Positions 1-8,479 of a stretch of 20,212 nt of DNA are shown in pieces; the first letter of the stretch is position 1, and every line of letters begins with the position of its first letter. A model generated the notes under the pieces. The model did not search any database. It saw only the letters and a program-made list of their open reading frames with translations, and was not told the origin of the DNA. The DNA lies in NCBI GenBank assembly GCA_019649035.1, contig BMAT01004287.1, forward strand, positions 6,494-26,705. Direction: 5' to 3'. This stretch comes from Elysia marginata (lineage: Eukaryota > Mollusca > Gastropoda > Plakobranchidae). The position numbers and the translations under genes are program-made.

Positions 1-144
1 CGATCAGTGTGTGACGGCTACTGTTTCAACAGCGGAGTGTGTAAGGAAACTGGTGGAGTGGCCAGCTGCGCATGCGTCGGGGGATTTATTGGAGAACGGT
101 GTAACGACACAACTACAAAACCTGGCGGTTGTCCATCTTTGCCG
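1..144 (+). CDS. Exon: EGF-like module plus first cysteine of WAP domain
   Basis: Read in frame from base 1. Residues 4-33 form an EGF-like module with six cysteines: a DGYC start, N-x-G-x-C, then C-x-C and G-(F)-I-G-E-R-C. The ending strongly resembles the EGF growth-factor and EGF-repeat consensus. A short Thr-rich linker follows, then Lys-Pro-Gly-Gly-Cys-Pro, the typical entry of a WAP domain. The exon ends in phase 0 at CCG before GTATAT, a weak donor. Reading through it reaches a stop at 202-204, so retention of this intron would cut the protein inside the WAP domain. The left edge is open. A CAG at 5-7 could be an acceptor giving the phase-1 start usual for EGF exons, but only four bases lie before it, so this cannot be judged. 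Confidence 0.85.
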
Positions 145-1981
145 GTATATGAAAGTTATTTCCATTGGAAGACTGAACTTTTAAATCCGAAAAAGTTGGG
201 GTGATTAAGTAACAGTAAAAGAACGATCATAGTTGAATTACATATTGTGTCATTCAATATGAGTCTATTTATTTTCTTTTTTCTTTTAACAAAACATGGA
301 AGAAATATTAAACCTATGCAATCTTGAAAAAGGGTAGGTGGGTGTGTAAAACTCGACATCTCCTTTTCCTTAATTAGCAATAAAGGAGAGGTCAATTTTT
401 AGATACTTCCGCCTACCATTTCAAGATAGTAGGTGGAAGAACACATCAACGAAATAGTTTCGCTCGCTTCTACATTTCTGAAAGTAAGTCAAATTTTTAG
501 ACTCGTGGTCTAAATTTTAGATCTTGATTCAACCTAGAATTAGATACAGAAGATAGCTTGATCCAATGAGGCGCCATTTTTCTCCCATTTTAGGCTCTGT
601 GTGTCATGTTTTATTTTGTTTTAGTCTAAGGGCCTGGGATCTGCATGTCAATTTTAGATGCAACTTTATCTCTGATTGATCATGAGCTAGATCATTAATT
701 TGCGGAATATTTCATTACCTAGTAAGTGTCTTGAATATACTGCATGAATATGTGTTCATGTCCACAAGGTATCAGCTCGTAAGGTGCCATGTCAACTCAA
801 TTATGAAAATCTGTACAACTTCTTTTGATAGCGGTAGCGAGAAAAAAGTCACGAAAACATGGCAACATGATAAAACATGAATTTGTATGTGTGTCCCCGA
901 AATAAAGCTCCAATAAGAGTATGGCTCTTCTCCGGTGAGACTCTGCGTCTGAAGTTCAAGCCATCCCGCAACGTTGGGAAACATAATTATAGTGGCCAGT
1001 TTTAATCAGTTCCAAAGGCCACATCGCTACCGCATCACTCTAACAGATGCACAGTCACTTTAAAATAGTAAGTTAACCACCGCAATGCCAACAATTATAA
1101 AAGAAATAGGAGAAAACGGCGTCTAAAGTCAGAAACCATAGGCTTGATCATCATGACACTGTTATCATGCTCTTGCTCGGTTATTTATTGGAACAGGGCA
1201 CTTTCTCATAAAGTAACACCCTGTGGCTTCTTTTTTGTTTCCGTTTGTCAAGATAAATGTCCATGGAGTACAATTGAGACTCCCAAAAATACAGAAAAGG
1301 GATTTGAAGATGATATATATTTTAGCCATACCATTAGAAAGATGACAAAATTTCTCTGATTCTCGGTTTCAAAGGTTTAAGCTTTGCATACAAGCGAAAG
1401 GGCAGTTCTTTGAGAGGCTGTGAAAATTCAGCATCACTCTCAATAGCATCATTTCTTCCACCCAGTTCCGCAAACTTATCCATTAGCTCTTGTATAACTC
1501 GTTTAACCCGCTGTGAGCAAAACGCTAATTCAGGTGGTGTTTACAACGATGTTTACAGGGGTTTTTTCTCAAGAAACAACCACGTTGGCCGCTTATTTAT
1601 AAATCATGCGCACAATGTTTTGTTATATTCGTATCCAACACAGGCTGATCTATCAGGCCAATGTGCGGGCACAAGTTGCTCCAGTGATGCTGCTTGTCCT
1701 GACACACAGAAGTGCTGTCTTAATGCCTGCTCCAAAAATGTGTGTGCCAAGCCTGTACCAGGTACACTTTAAACAATATCAAATGTGAACACACATTAGA
1801 TCAATACCACTGGTTCAATTGTTTTGATGGTTTTGATACAACAATCACGAATAGAAGTCATCATCACCATCATCATCATCATGATCGACTTTAACATCCT
1901 GATCTTCGCTCAGACTTCATCTAGAAACTATTGTTACTGCTGTAGTCCTTCACAGTTTTTTAAGCTCAACCTTATTGCAAA

Positions 1982-2012
<31 letters not shown>

Positions 2013-5000
2013 TCCTCTCTCTCTCTCTTCCTATTTTGTTTTTTCACTTGTTTTTTTTAACCTAGAACGGTGATTTGATAATAAGATAACATTCTCTTAT
2101 CGAACATGCCACACTTAGTTTATCTTGTGGTTTGGCACTGTGAATCAAAGGAAAAGGAGAAAAGAAAACCCAAAATTGCTTTGAATACAATTGCCTTTGA
2201 TAAAACTTTCACTCTCACAGTTACAACCACCGGTCTCAATAACACCAATATCAACAAAAATAAAGTTACATCAATAACCCTACAAAAATCAGCCATGACA
2301 GCAGCATAATTCTGTGTAGTTCTTTTTTTTTTAATCTCGTTTTGCCAGATGACCCTACCTGGCATTTTAACAATCGTATTTTACACTTGGTGATTTTTTC
2401 TTTGCAGATATAGCAAGGTGCGACATCAGAACCTGTCCCACTGGCTCCTCTTGTTTCCTGGTACGCCCGTACGCTGGCGCCAGAGGAGAGGCCAAGTGTG
2501 TCCTGGGTGAGTTTGATACCATCATTGAGGCTGAGCACATTACGAAAATATTGCGTTGGTTATCAAATGGCGGACGTGCTATGGATTAATATGGCTTTAT
2601 TTGATGCATTTACCCTAGCTTCCGGAAGCGTCCGCCATTTTAATAGCGAAACGCAATACTGTCGTAATATTCACAGCCTCAATTCGAACGTTTTTTTTTT
2701 TATTCAAGCCTGTTTATTCATTGTAAATAATAGTTATAATAATAATAATAAAAATAAATGACTTTTATGTAGCGCTTTACGACTGCCTATGGCGATGCTC
2801 AGAGCGCTTTACATAAAAAAAACACTTGCTTTAATAATTACATGAGCACGGAGATCCACAAAGACAAAAATTATTGTAAAGTTCCTGATTATAAAAAAAG
2901 ACATAGTTAATTAATCAATAGATTTAAAAATCGTCGATGACTTTAATGTCAGCTATTATGACACACACATTGTTCGACCCAATAGGTTAACTAGGGTTAG
3001 CTTTATAGTGGACGTGCAATACTGGTATATATATTTTATTTTCATTTTTTCCCCAAATAGTCCGAATGATGTCCGGAATTCAAATGCTATTCTTTAGTTT
3101 GTAAGTCTCCGCTCTAGAGAGATACGAGGTATGCACTTCTCTCGTTTCACAGCGGGGCCAAAAAGGTTGTGTGCCGTCTCTTCTACCGTGACTTAGTTAT
3201 CATATTAAGTTTCTATCCTATCTAGATAATATGAGAAGGGACAAATTCCAAATAATTTTATAGAGTAATTAGTTAAGCAAAGTATTTTAGATTAAAGATA
3301 ATTCTGTTTGCATTCTATCTCAAGACCAATGCATGTTCCTGGTTTTCGTAACCAAGCAGGCATTATCGTCTCACAGTATTGTGCCGGAGCGTACCTTCAA
3401 ATGGATTATTTGAAATAGGAAGTTTCGATGTACATGACTGTATGAAATTTTTTCTGTATTTAATAAATTATTGCAAAAATTTCGAACTGAAAGAAAATCA
3501 AAATTAGGAAGTCTGAATGAATCACGTTTTTGGTGGTCGATATTTTAAAAAACATTTCTGGGTAAGCCATTGCAAAAAACTTAAGTGGAATGTACCAAGT
3601 GTATTCTGGGTAAGTTTGAAATTGTACGAGAGTTGAATAGTTTGTACCAAGTGTGTTCTGGGTGGAATATACCAAGCGTATTCTGGGTAAGGTTGACTTT
3701 GTGCATAAGTTTAGTGGAATGTACCAAGTGTGTTCTGGGTAAGGTTGACGTTGTAAAAAAGTTAAGAGAAATGTATCAAGTATGTTCTGGGTAAGCTTGA
3801 CATTTTAGAGATTTCAGCAAAATATTGTTGCCGCGCATTGCTTTGAAAACGAGAAAATATTAAGGCGTGAAATACACTTAGAATGCATTTATTTTAGCTT
3901 AATGAAGTATGCTGACCTATTTGTATAATTTGTGACAAATTAGTCTTCGGGTATGGTATTTATAGATGGAAAATTATGGTAAAATTTTTACACAAAAAGA
4001 AGTAGATTCTAATTTATTTGCTTCCTTTGTTTTCATTTTTCTGGAACATTAAATCTGAACATGAATGTCATCTCATTCTTATAAGAAGTACATTTTACTT
4101 CTATCTTGACATAGAAATAGCACAAGAAATGATGTTTAGGTCGTACATGAATGTAAATGAGAGTGCAATATTACTATTCTAATTTCTAGTGCACGATTTC
4201 TTTATGTTTTATCTTCAATGTTTAAAAGCTTATTATCATATTATAGTCACGATAATTAACCAACACTTTGAAAACAATTAGCGTATACAAAAAAACTTTG
4301 ACTGTTGAAGTATGTCCTTCAACAGCCAAAAATGGACTCTGCTGTTTTGTTGGTTTTTTTTCATGCACACTTCAGTGATAAATTCAAACATCACTTCCAA
4401 TGAACTCTAACCGTATAGACATTAATGGACTAGGATTTCCACTGTTATCTCCCCTAGATGCTGACAGATCCTGCTGGGCCAGCGGTTATGCCAGAGCACA
4501 CCTGATTCCCTCGAAGAGCACCCCTGGTCAGTTCGACACGATTCCTTGTGGCAGTTTCACCTGGTTTGGCCGGACCTGCCCACTGGGTACTCGCTGCTCC
4601 TGGTCAGGCATAAGCTTCCCCAGCGTGTGCTGCAGTGACCGCCTGGTGGCCGCCCGCTTTCAGAACTCCTACTGGAGTCGCCGATTGCACATCTACCGTC
4701 GTGAGGTGAGCTCTTAAAATGTAGTACCAGTACCAAAGAAAGAAATCAATGCACGGACTGCTTTCCGAACTAGAGATCGCCCACAGAACATTTTAATGAT
4801 ATGAGTATCAACTGCTCTGAAATTAAAACGTTAACTTTTTTATAGTTTCCTTTGTACCGTTATGATGCTTTTAGCGCTCCTCAAAAATTGTACCTAAAAG
4901 TTGTTTTTAAACCATTTTTTTATGAATAATTCGATTTTAACAGAAACAGATAGCCCTACATGTAATACTATGAAATATGTTGCTATTTGATTCTCTAGAT

Positions 5001-5264
5001 GACAATGTTATAGCAGAGAGACTGAAACCACGTTATGTCATTTGAAACCAAATGTTACCATCCTTGAACTTGCGCTGTTATAGTATACCAATGCTATGTT
5101 GTTGTTGTTGTTGTTGTTGTTGCTCACAGGCAGGAGATGACCCGTGCGGGGGCTGTCAGGCCAGCGAGCGATGTGTTGAAGTTCCAGTCCAGTGTGTTGC
5201 ACCACCCTGTGACCCTAGATACCGCTGTGAGCCGGAGATGATGCCGCCAAGAGACAGCATGCAG
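1..5264 (+). CDS. Partial multi-exon gene: EGF-WAP-lustrin-type cysteine-rich secreted mosaic protein (internal part)
   Basis: Joining 1-144, 1644-1761, 2408-2506, 4458-4705 and 5130-5264 gives 744 bases, 248 codons with no stop. All introns are GT-AG and the phases agree at each junction (0, 1, 1, 0). The order of modules is EGF-like, WAP, a four-cysteine module, a lustrin-type cysteine module and a six-cysteine module; cysteines come in even numbers in each, as expected for disulfide-bonded extracellular proteins. WAP domains commonly inhibit serine proteases; lustrin-type modules were named from molluscan nacre proteins and also occur in other invertebrate secreted proteins. The role suggested is extracellular matrix, shell or mucus, which is inference. 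The N-terminus with any signal peptide lies left of the window, and the exon following 5264 is not certain. I do not recognise a specific orthologue. Confidence 0.85.
145..1643 (+). other. Intron 1 (phase 0, 1499 bases)
   Basis: Lies between donor GTATAT at 145 and acceptor ACACAG ending at 1643. AT-rich, with no coding signal that I can defend on either strand. The only structure noticed is two short inverted repeats at 406-439 and 496-514. A frame open from 1410 to 1643 runs into exon 2 but lacks cysteine spacing before the acceptor, so it is treated as intron. Confidence 0.75.
406..439. repeat. Short inverted repeat in intron 1
   Basis: CTTCCGCCTAC at 406-416 faces GTAGGTGGAAG at 429-439 across a 12-base loop. 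All 11 positions can pair in the transcript if one G-U wobble is allowed. A second small one, TTTAGAC at 496-502 against GTCTAAA at 508-514, follows. Function unknown. Confidence 0.6.
1644..1761 (+). CDS. Exon: remainder of WAP four-disulfide core domain
   Basis: The acceptor is CACAG ending at 1643, in phase 0. The exon supplies cysteines 2 to 8 of the WAP domain: C-x4-C-x5-C-P-x4-CC-x3-C-x4-C, with the usual Asp before the fourth cysteine and the K-C-C pair, ending near Lys-Pro-Val-Pro. Together with the Gly-Gly-Cys-Pro of the previous exon it makes one complete eight-cysteine WAP domain, with ten residues between the first two cysteines. It ends in phase 1 at CCAG before GTACAC. WAP domains act outside the cell, often as elastase-type protease inhibitors; the inhibitory loop cannot be confirmed from sequence alone. 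Reading on gives a stop about four codons past the donor. Confidence 0.9.
1762..2407 (+). other. Intron 2 (phase 1, 646 bases)
   Basis: Runs from GTACAC at 1762 to TTTGCAG ending at 2407. It holds a CAT triplet run (about 1859-1882), a CT dinucleotide tract at 1985-2031 and a T run near 2322-2332. No coding signal seen. Confidence 0.8.
1985..2031 (+). repeat. (CT)n microsatellite in intron 2
   Basis: Nearly pure CT dinucleotides with one CTTCCT interruption at about 2010-2015. Translations as poly Ser-Leu are artefacts of the repeat. Confidence 0.95.
2408..2506 (+). CDS. Exon: four-cysteine module
   Basis: A good acceptor (T-rich tract, TTTGCAG) ends at 2407 and a consensus donor GTGAGT starts at 2507. 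The exon is 99 bases, phase 1 on both sides, so it can be skipped or duplicated without breaking the frame. It encodes Asp-Ile-Ala-Arg followed by C-x4-C-P-x-G-x2-C-x14-C. This C-x4-C-P-x-G spacing resembles small cysteine modules found next to WAP, Kunitz and follistatin-like domains in invertebrate secreted proteins. I cannot assign it to one named family. The second half is Arg- and Gly-rich with no cysteine until the end. Confidence 0.85.
2759..2818. repeat. Fragment of an interspersed repeat with paired AGCGCTTTAC motifs
   Basis: AGCGCTTTAC occurs at 2771-2780 and again at 2803-2812; each holds the palindrome AGCGCT. Similar paired GCGCTTTAC motifs are common in dispersed repeats of marine invertebrate genomes, from general memory. 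The element limits cannot be seen. Confidence 0.4.
3551..3800 (+). repeat. 52-bp minisatellite, about 5-6 copies
   Basis: The block TTCTGGG starts at 3556, 3604, 3656, 3681, 3733 and 3785, giving spacings of 48, 52, 25, 52 and 52. Most copies carry TACCAAGTGTGTTCTGGGTAA. The 25-base step is a unit with about 27 bases deleted. The 69-codon frame at 3585-3794 is a reading of this array and not a gene. Confidence 0.9.
4458..4705 (+). CDS. Exon: lustrin-type cysteine-rich module with basic tail
   Basis: The acceptor CCCCTAG ends at 4457; donor GTGAGC starts at 4706. Phase goes from 1 to 0, 248 bases. Six cysteines are spaced C-x24-C-x9-C-P-x4-C-x10-CC. The C-P-x-G-x2-C piece followed by a closing CC resembles the lustrin cysteine-rich module known from nacre proteins and from many nematode and lophotrochozoan secreted proteins. 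After the CC the exon continues for about 27 residues with no cysteine and many Arg (Trp-Ser-Arg-Arg, Tyr-Arg-Arg-Glu), a basic linker that could bind anions or be cleaved. GC content is much above that of the flanking introns. The family call is from cysteine spacing only. Confidence 0.85.
4706..5129 (+). other. Intron 4 (phase 0, 424 bases)
   Basis: From GTGAGC at 4706 to CTCACAG ending at 5129. AT-rich. The end is taken up by a GTT microsatellite that stands in place of the pyrimidine tract. Nothing else seen. Confidence 0.8.
5098..5123 (+). repeat. (GTT)n microsatellite adjoining a splice acceptor
   Basis: About eight GTT units run directly into GCTCACAG, the acceptor of the next exon. 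The tract therefore serves as its polypyrimidine region, interrupted by G every third base. Its length may vary between individuals. Confidence 0.9.
5130..5264 (+). CDS. Exon: six-cysteine C-P-rich module
   Basis: Phase 0 at both ends, 135 bases (45 codons), between CTCACAG and GTAATT. It encodes an acidic lead (Ala-Gly-Asp-Asp-Pro) and cysteines spaced C-x2-C-x5-C-x6-C-x4-C-x5-C, with a Pro-rich Val-Gln-Cys-Val-Ala-Pro-Pro-Cys middle. Short modules of this kind, with V-Q-C-x4-C before a last cysteine, often sit between WAP and Kunitz domains in invertebrate secreted proteins; I cannot name the family more closely. A second AG four bases further right would shift the frame, so 5130 is preferred. 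The tail is Met- and Pro-rich. The frame continues to a stop after 5336, so a downstream phase-0 exon is expected. Confidence 0.85.
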
Positions 5265-6649
5265 GTAATTCAATATTTGATAGTTCACTCACGAACGCCT
5301 TGCCCTTATAGTCCAGTCAATTTACGTCAAAAATAGCTTTGACGGAAAATCTCTGCCACATAATTTTTTTTTCGAAATTTTAATAGTATTAGGTCAGATA
5401 AGTTCGAAAAACAACGTTAGGACATGGAAATCGAAATCCTGCCTGTAAATGACGTCCCAATACGTCATTCCTTAAAACTCAAGAGTACAAATTTCATTAT
5501 GGAAAAAATTGTTGAAACTGCTTACCTATGGTTAGTATGATTCGAACCCTTGATAAATAGGACATGTACTTCTGCTTTTTGCCACCTTTCCATGCAATGA
5601 AACAATTGCAGCTTATACCGTGCCGCCACTCCGCTTCTTGAGTGTATATAGAACAATGTGCATAATCTAGTTAAATAGACCATAATGATTACTGTCATTA
5701 GGGTTCATCTTGTTTTGCTGGTTATACCCTACTTAAAGCGGTTTTAACGGGCGTCTTTTTCCCCAATTCAAAACGATTTATCATTTTTTTGTTTTTTGTT
5801 TTTTGTTTTTTTTTTGTTTGTTTTTTTTGTTTTTTTTTTTGTTTATTTTTGGGGGGGTGCCTGAATCTTAACAAGGACGTGATTTCTACGATCAGATTTA
5901 CTTCTTTTTCTTCCACAGCGGGGTTAATTCACGAAAGAGGAGCTCGGGCATAATTGTCTCAATCCAAGTAGCTTACTAAACAATCATTTTATAGAACCTT
6001 TATGTCCGTTAATTACCCCCAGAGAAATCCAATGTTTTATGGTTTCGGTCATTGGCAAGTCATTGGGAATAATCTTTACAGCAAAAACAAAAGTATTGAT
6101 GCCAACTAAAACAATCACATCATCAACGCCAATAAACAACCATTGCTTTTTGACTCCTTGACTCACGATCTCATAGGTTCTCGGCATGTTTCAACTAGGG
6201 ATATTTCTATACGGACTGTAAAATACGAAAAGTGTAATTGAAAACGTGTAAAAAAACATGTTTGCAAATCTATATGTCACATGAAGATTGCGACTTTGCA
6301 TTAGGCATTTCTAAATGGGCGGGGTCTAGATGTTCTGTGCAGTAGTGTCTAGGAATCACAGTTTAAATAATATGTAGTAAGCAAATAACCCAAGACCTTC
6401 ACAATAAACCCTTGGTTTCGTTTTTTTTTCGGATCCTGTTACCTGAATCGTTTCTGAAAATGATACCCTTTACTTGTTTAAAACAAGGCTTTACTCGGTG
6501 AAGTTAAAGATGATTTAGTCTCTACGACATCAAATATAAGTTTAACTATGTTATCATGAAATAAACATCATCTTGACTTTATCTGTGAATATTTATTTCC
6601 TTTATTATTTGGTTTGTTGCGTATCATTGTTAATGTCAATATGCTTGTT
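5265..6649. other. Non-coding stretch, start of a long intron or gene end
   Basis: Begins with a consensus donor GTAATT. AT-rich. It includes a T-rich tract with regular single G at about 5785-5850 followed by seven G. No exon with a good acceptor, phase 0 and cysteine spacing was found. A 67-codon minus-strand frame at 5984-6187 is at chance level. Confidence 0.6.
5785..5857 (+). repeat. T-rich low-complexity tract ending in a G run
   Basis: Runs of T broken by single G (TTTTTTG units), then GGGGGGG at about 5851-5857. The Lys-rich minus-strand frame over it is an artefact. Confidence 0.85.
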
Positions 6650-6816
6650 GTACGAGATCAATTTCATGTGAAACGGTCTTTAAAGCTGTGCTTTCACTTT
6701 ACACATATTTAAACAAGTACAAAAATATGGTTGTCGTTGTTGTTGTACTTTTTTAAATATGTGTAAAGTAAAAGCACAACTTTAAAGGCCGTTTCACATG
6801 AAATTGATCTCGCACG
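6650..6816. repeat. Long palindrome (foldback) formed by an inverted MITE end
   Basis: Bases 6650-6722 are close to the reverse complement of 6743-6816, with a loop of about 20 bases (GTT-rich). For instance TTTCATGTGAAACGG at 6662-6676 faces CCGTTTCACATGAAA at 6789-6803. The right arm is also the start of the MITE copy at 6783-7006, so the structure is that element plus an inverted copy of its end and flank. Confidence 0.85.
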
Positions 6817-7006
6817 GAAGACTTCAGACCGTCTTTGGACTAGAGATCTCTAAAAAAATTCTGCACCTAGAATCTAGTATAAACCCTAGACCCACTGACA
6901 ACATTCATGCACCATGTAAAAGCAACAAGAAAAAAATATCACAGCCGTTTAAAGGTGAATCTCTTTGGGGTCGGCAAACCATCTGGAGTCTTCTGTACAA
7001 GATATT
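6783..7006 (+). mobile_element. MITE-like element, copy A (diverged)
   Basis: This copy matches the element at 13723-13941 along its length: the start TAAAGGCCGTTTCACATGA, then GGAAGACTTCAGACCGTCTTTG, a middle with CATTCATGCACCATGTAAAAG, CAGCCGTTTA, and an end with GGAGTCTTCTGTAC. The right inverted repeat is decayed or lost after about 7006. The 84-codon frame starting at 6798 is a reading of the element, since its frame is not conserved in copy B. No transposase is present, so it would depend on an enzyme coded elsewhere. Confidence 0.75.
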
Positions 7007-7563
7007 ACAAGACAAGACGGCAGTTGGAGGTGTCGGCTTGACATATTTTTAGATCTACCGCAAGCGAAACCAAAAGCTATTATACAGATAAAGTACTTGT
7101 TAGTCATTTACTAAGTAGCCAATACGCATGCGCCAGAAAGTTGTGTCTCTCTGTTCGTAGCTTTAAACTGGTCTTTCCTCGAACTTTCTTGCTTTTTTAT
7201 AGCAGTCGCTCGACATAATTTCGTGCATCAATTTATATTTTTAGAGCAAAAGAAATGATAGGCAAACATGGCAAAACTCTATCAGGCACAGATTGCTCAG
7301 ATTCGGACCAGTTTAGAGTTAGAATCCTTCAAATGAAAAATGCTGTCTACTAAATTATTTCATCATTTCATTTGAAACAATATAATCTCAGGAAATCCTC
7401 ATTTAAATCTTTTAGTGGATTTAGATCTAGCTCAAGGTGTTCCTGCAGTCAAAATTGTTACTGTGGTAAAAATTTAGGAGAGAGCGAGGGAGAGACAGGA
7501 AATAGACAGAGGTGTAAAGGAAATAGCGAAAGAGAGAGGGGGTGATAGAAATAGTGGAGGCAA

Positions 7564-7602
<39 letters not shown>

Positions 7603-8289
7603 AGAGTCTGGAAAATGGCGGTTACACCCACTTGATTTGTCCAAAATTTAGATCAGCCTATCAATGTTATTTCAGCTAATCACCTGAATTTGTACTAGTC
7701 TAGGATGTTATTTTTCTCTCGCTGGTGTTTTACAAACGTGTCAGAAAAAATCTATCTATGATCAAGTGGCTTTTGTATTATGATTATCTGTGCTTCCTCC
7801 TTGCTTGGTGAAAATCGTAATGCTTTTATCTGTACTGCTTTTTTCAAACATGTCTCAAATGGTGTGCTCTAGTTATTTTCTACGCTGCTATTTGTATTAA
7901 AGGTCTTAAAAAGTAAAATAGAGAGATTTATAAATAGCGCCTAATCCACTAAAATGCCCTAAGGACATAGTTTGCCCGACAGGCCATTACCAACCACGTT
8001 ATCTTTTGAATTCACGTATTCATATAATAGGCTACTTACTACCAACATGTCAACACATTTCCAATAGTTACAAAGCTTTGCTTGCTTTGGTATAAAAAAG
8101 TAAACCATTTTTTAAAAATGTACAGAGTTGTCATAAATACTAAAAGTGTATTAAAAATATGGTTATAGTCTTCTAACGCCGAAGGCATTCTCAACACTTT
8201 ATATGTTTCCCTAAGCCGGCCAATACATATCGAAGCAAATTCAACTCATGTTTCAGAGAATTACAGTCCGTCTTTCTGTTACGCGCTCA
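7007..8289. other. Non-coding stretch with a GA microsatellite
   Basis: AT-rich DNA holding a purine-rich tract (about 7480-7600) that includes the GA run at 7567-7595. No coding or RNA gene signal seen. Confidence 0.6.
7567..7597 (+). repeat. (GA)n microsatellite
   Basis: About 14 AG units inside a wider purine-rich stretch. Confidence 0.95.
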
Positions 8290-8479
8290 AATACTAACAT
8301 TCCACAAATTTCAAGCACTGCCTTTAGCCAGTGCGGTAACCATTTTACAGGTGGGTGGACTGAGGAAAGTGTCGATAAATTGCTTTCCTAAGGCACTTAC
8401 AAAATACTTTGTGGTTGGGAATCGGAGCCGCAACCTCCGGATCAAGAGTCCAACTCATTAACCACTGAGCCATGACACA
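8290..8479 (-). mobile_element. Decayed tRNA-derived SINE
   Basis: On the minus strand a tRNA-like head runs from about 8479 downwards: A box TGGCTCAGTGG (8462-8472) and a damaged B box GGCTCCGATTCCC (8417-8429). It is followed by CTTAGGAAAG, TTTCCTCAGTCCACCC and CTGTAAAATGG, a body like those of tRNA-SINEs common in snail and other animal genomes. The head has a mutated B box and a poor acceptor stem, so it is not a working tRNA gene. The 3' end (low-coordinate side) is not clear; 8290 is approximate. Confidence 0.65.

Larger units (their letters stand above)
2507..4457 (+). other. Intron 3 (phase 1, 1951 bases)
   Basis: Consensus donor GTGAGT at 2507; acceptor ATCTCCCCTAG ending at 4457. 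It contains an AAT-rich tract near 2733-2758, a repeat piece with two AGCGCTTTAC copies (2771-2812) and a 52-bp minisatellite (3551-3800). A better-looking decoy acceptor at 4373-4375 leads to an immediate in-frame stop. Confidence 0.8.

Noticed and set aside
3585..3794. 69-codon plus frame with repeated Tyr-Gln-Val-Cys-Ser-Gly
   Set aside because: Translation of the 52-bp minisatellite inside an intron; unit lengths are not multiples of three.
4360..4375. Strong-looking acceptor before exon 4
   Set aside because: Used in phase 1 it reaches an in-frame stop after about eleven codons; the weaker CCCCTAG at 4457 keeps the frame.
5540..5551. GATTCGAACCC, a perfect minus-strand tRNA B box
   Set aside because: No A box at the right distance and no acceptor stem, so neither a tRNA gene nor a clear SINE can be supported.
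5900..5917. Acceptor-like CTTTTTCTTCCACAG, similar to one at 3132-3147
   Set aside because: The phase-0 frame hits TAA after two codons at 5918; the one at 3147 ends in a stop with no donor.
5984..6187. 67-codon minus-strand frame rich in Val/Ile
   Set aside because: Length is at chance level and no family is recognisable.
6798..7052. 84-codon plus frame; also 65 codons at 13738-13935
   Set aside because: Both are readings of the MITE inverted repeat; the proteins differ in frame and length after the shared start.
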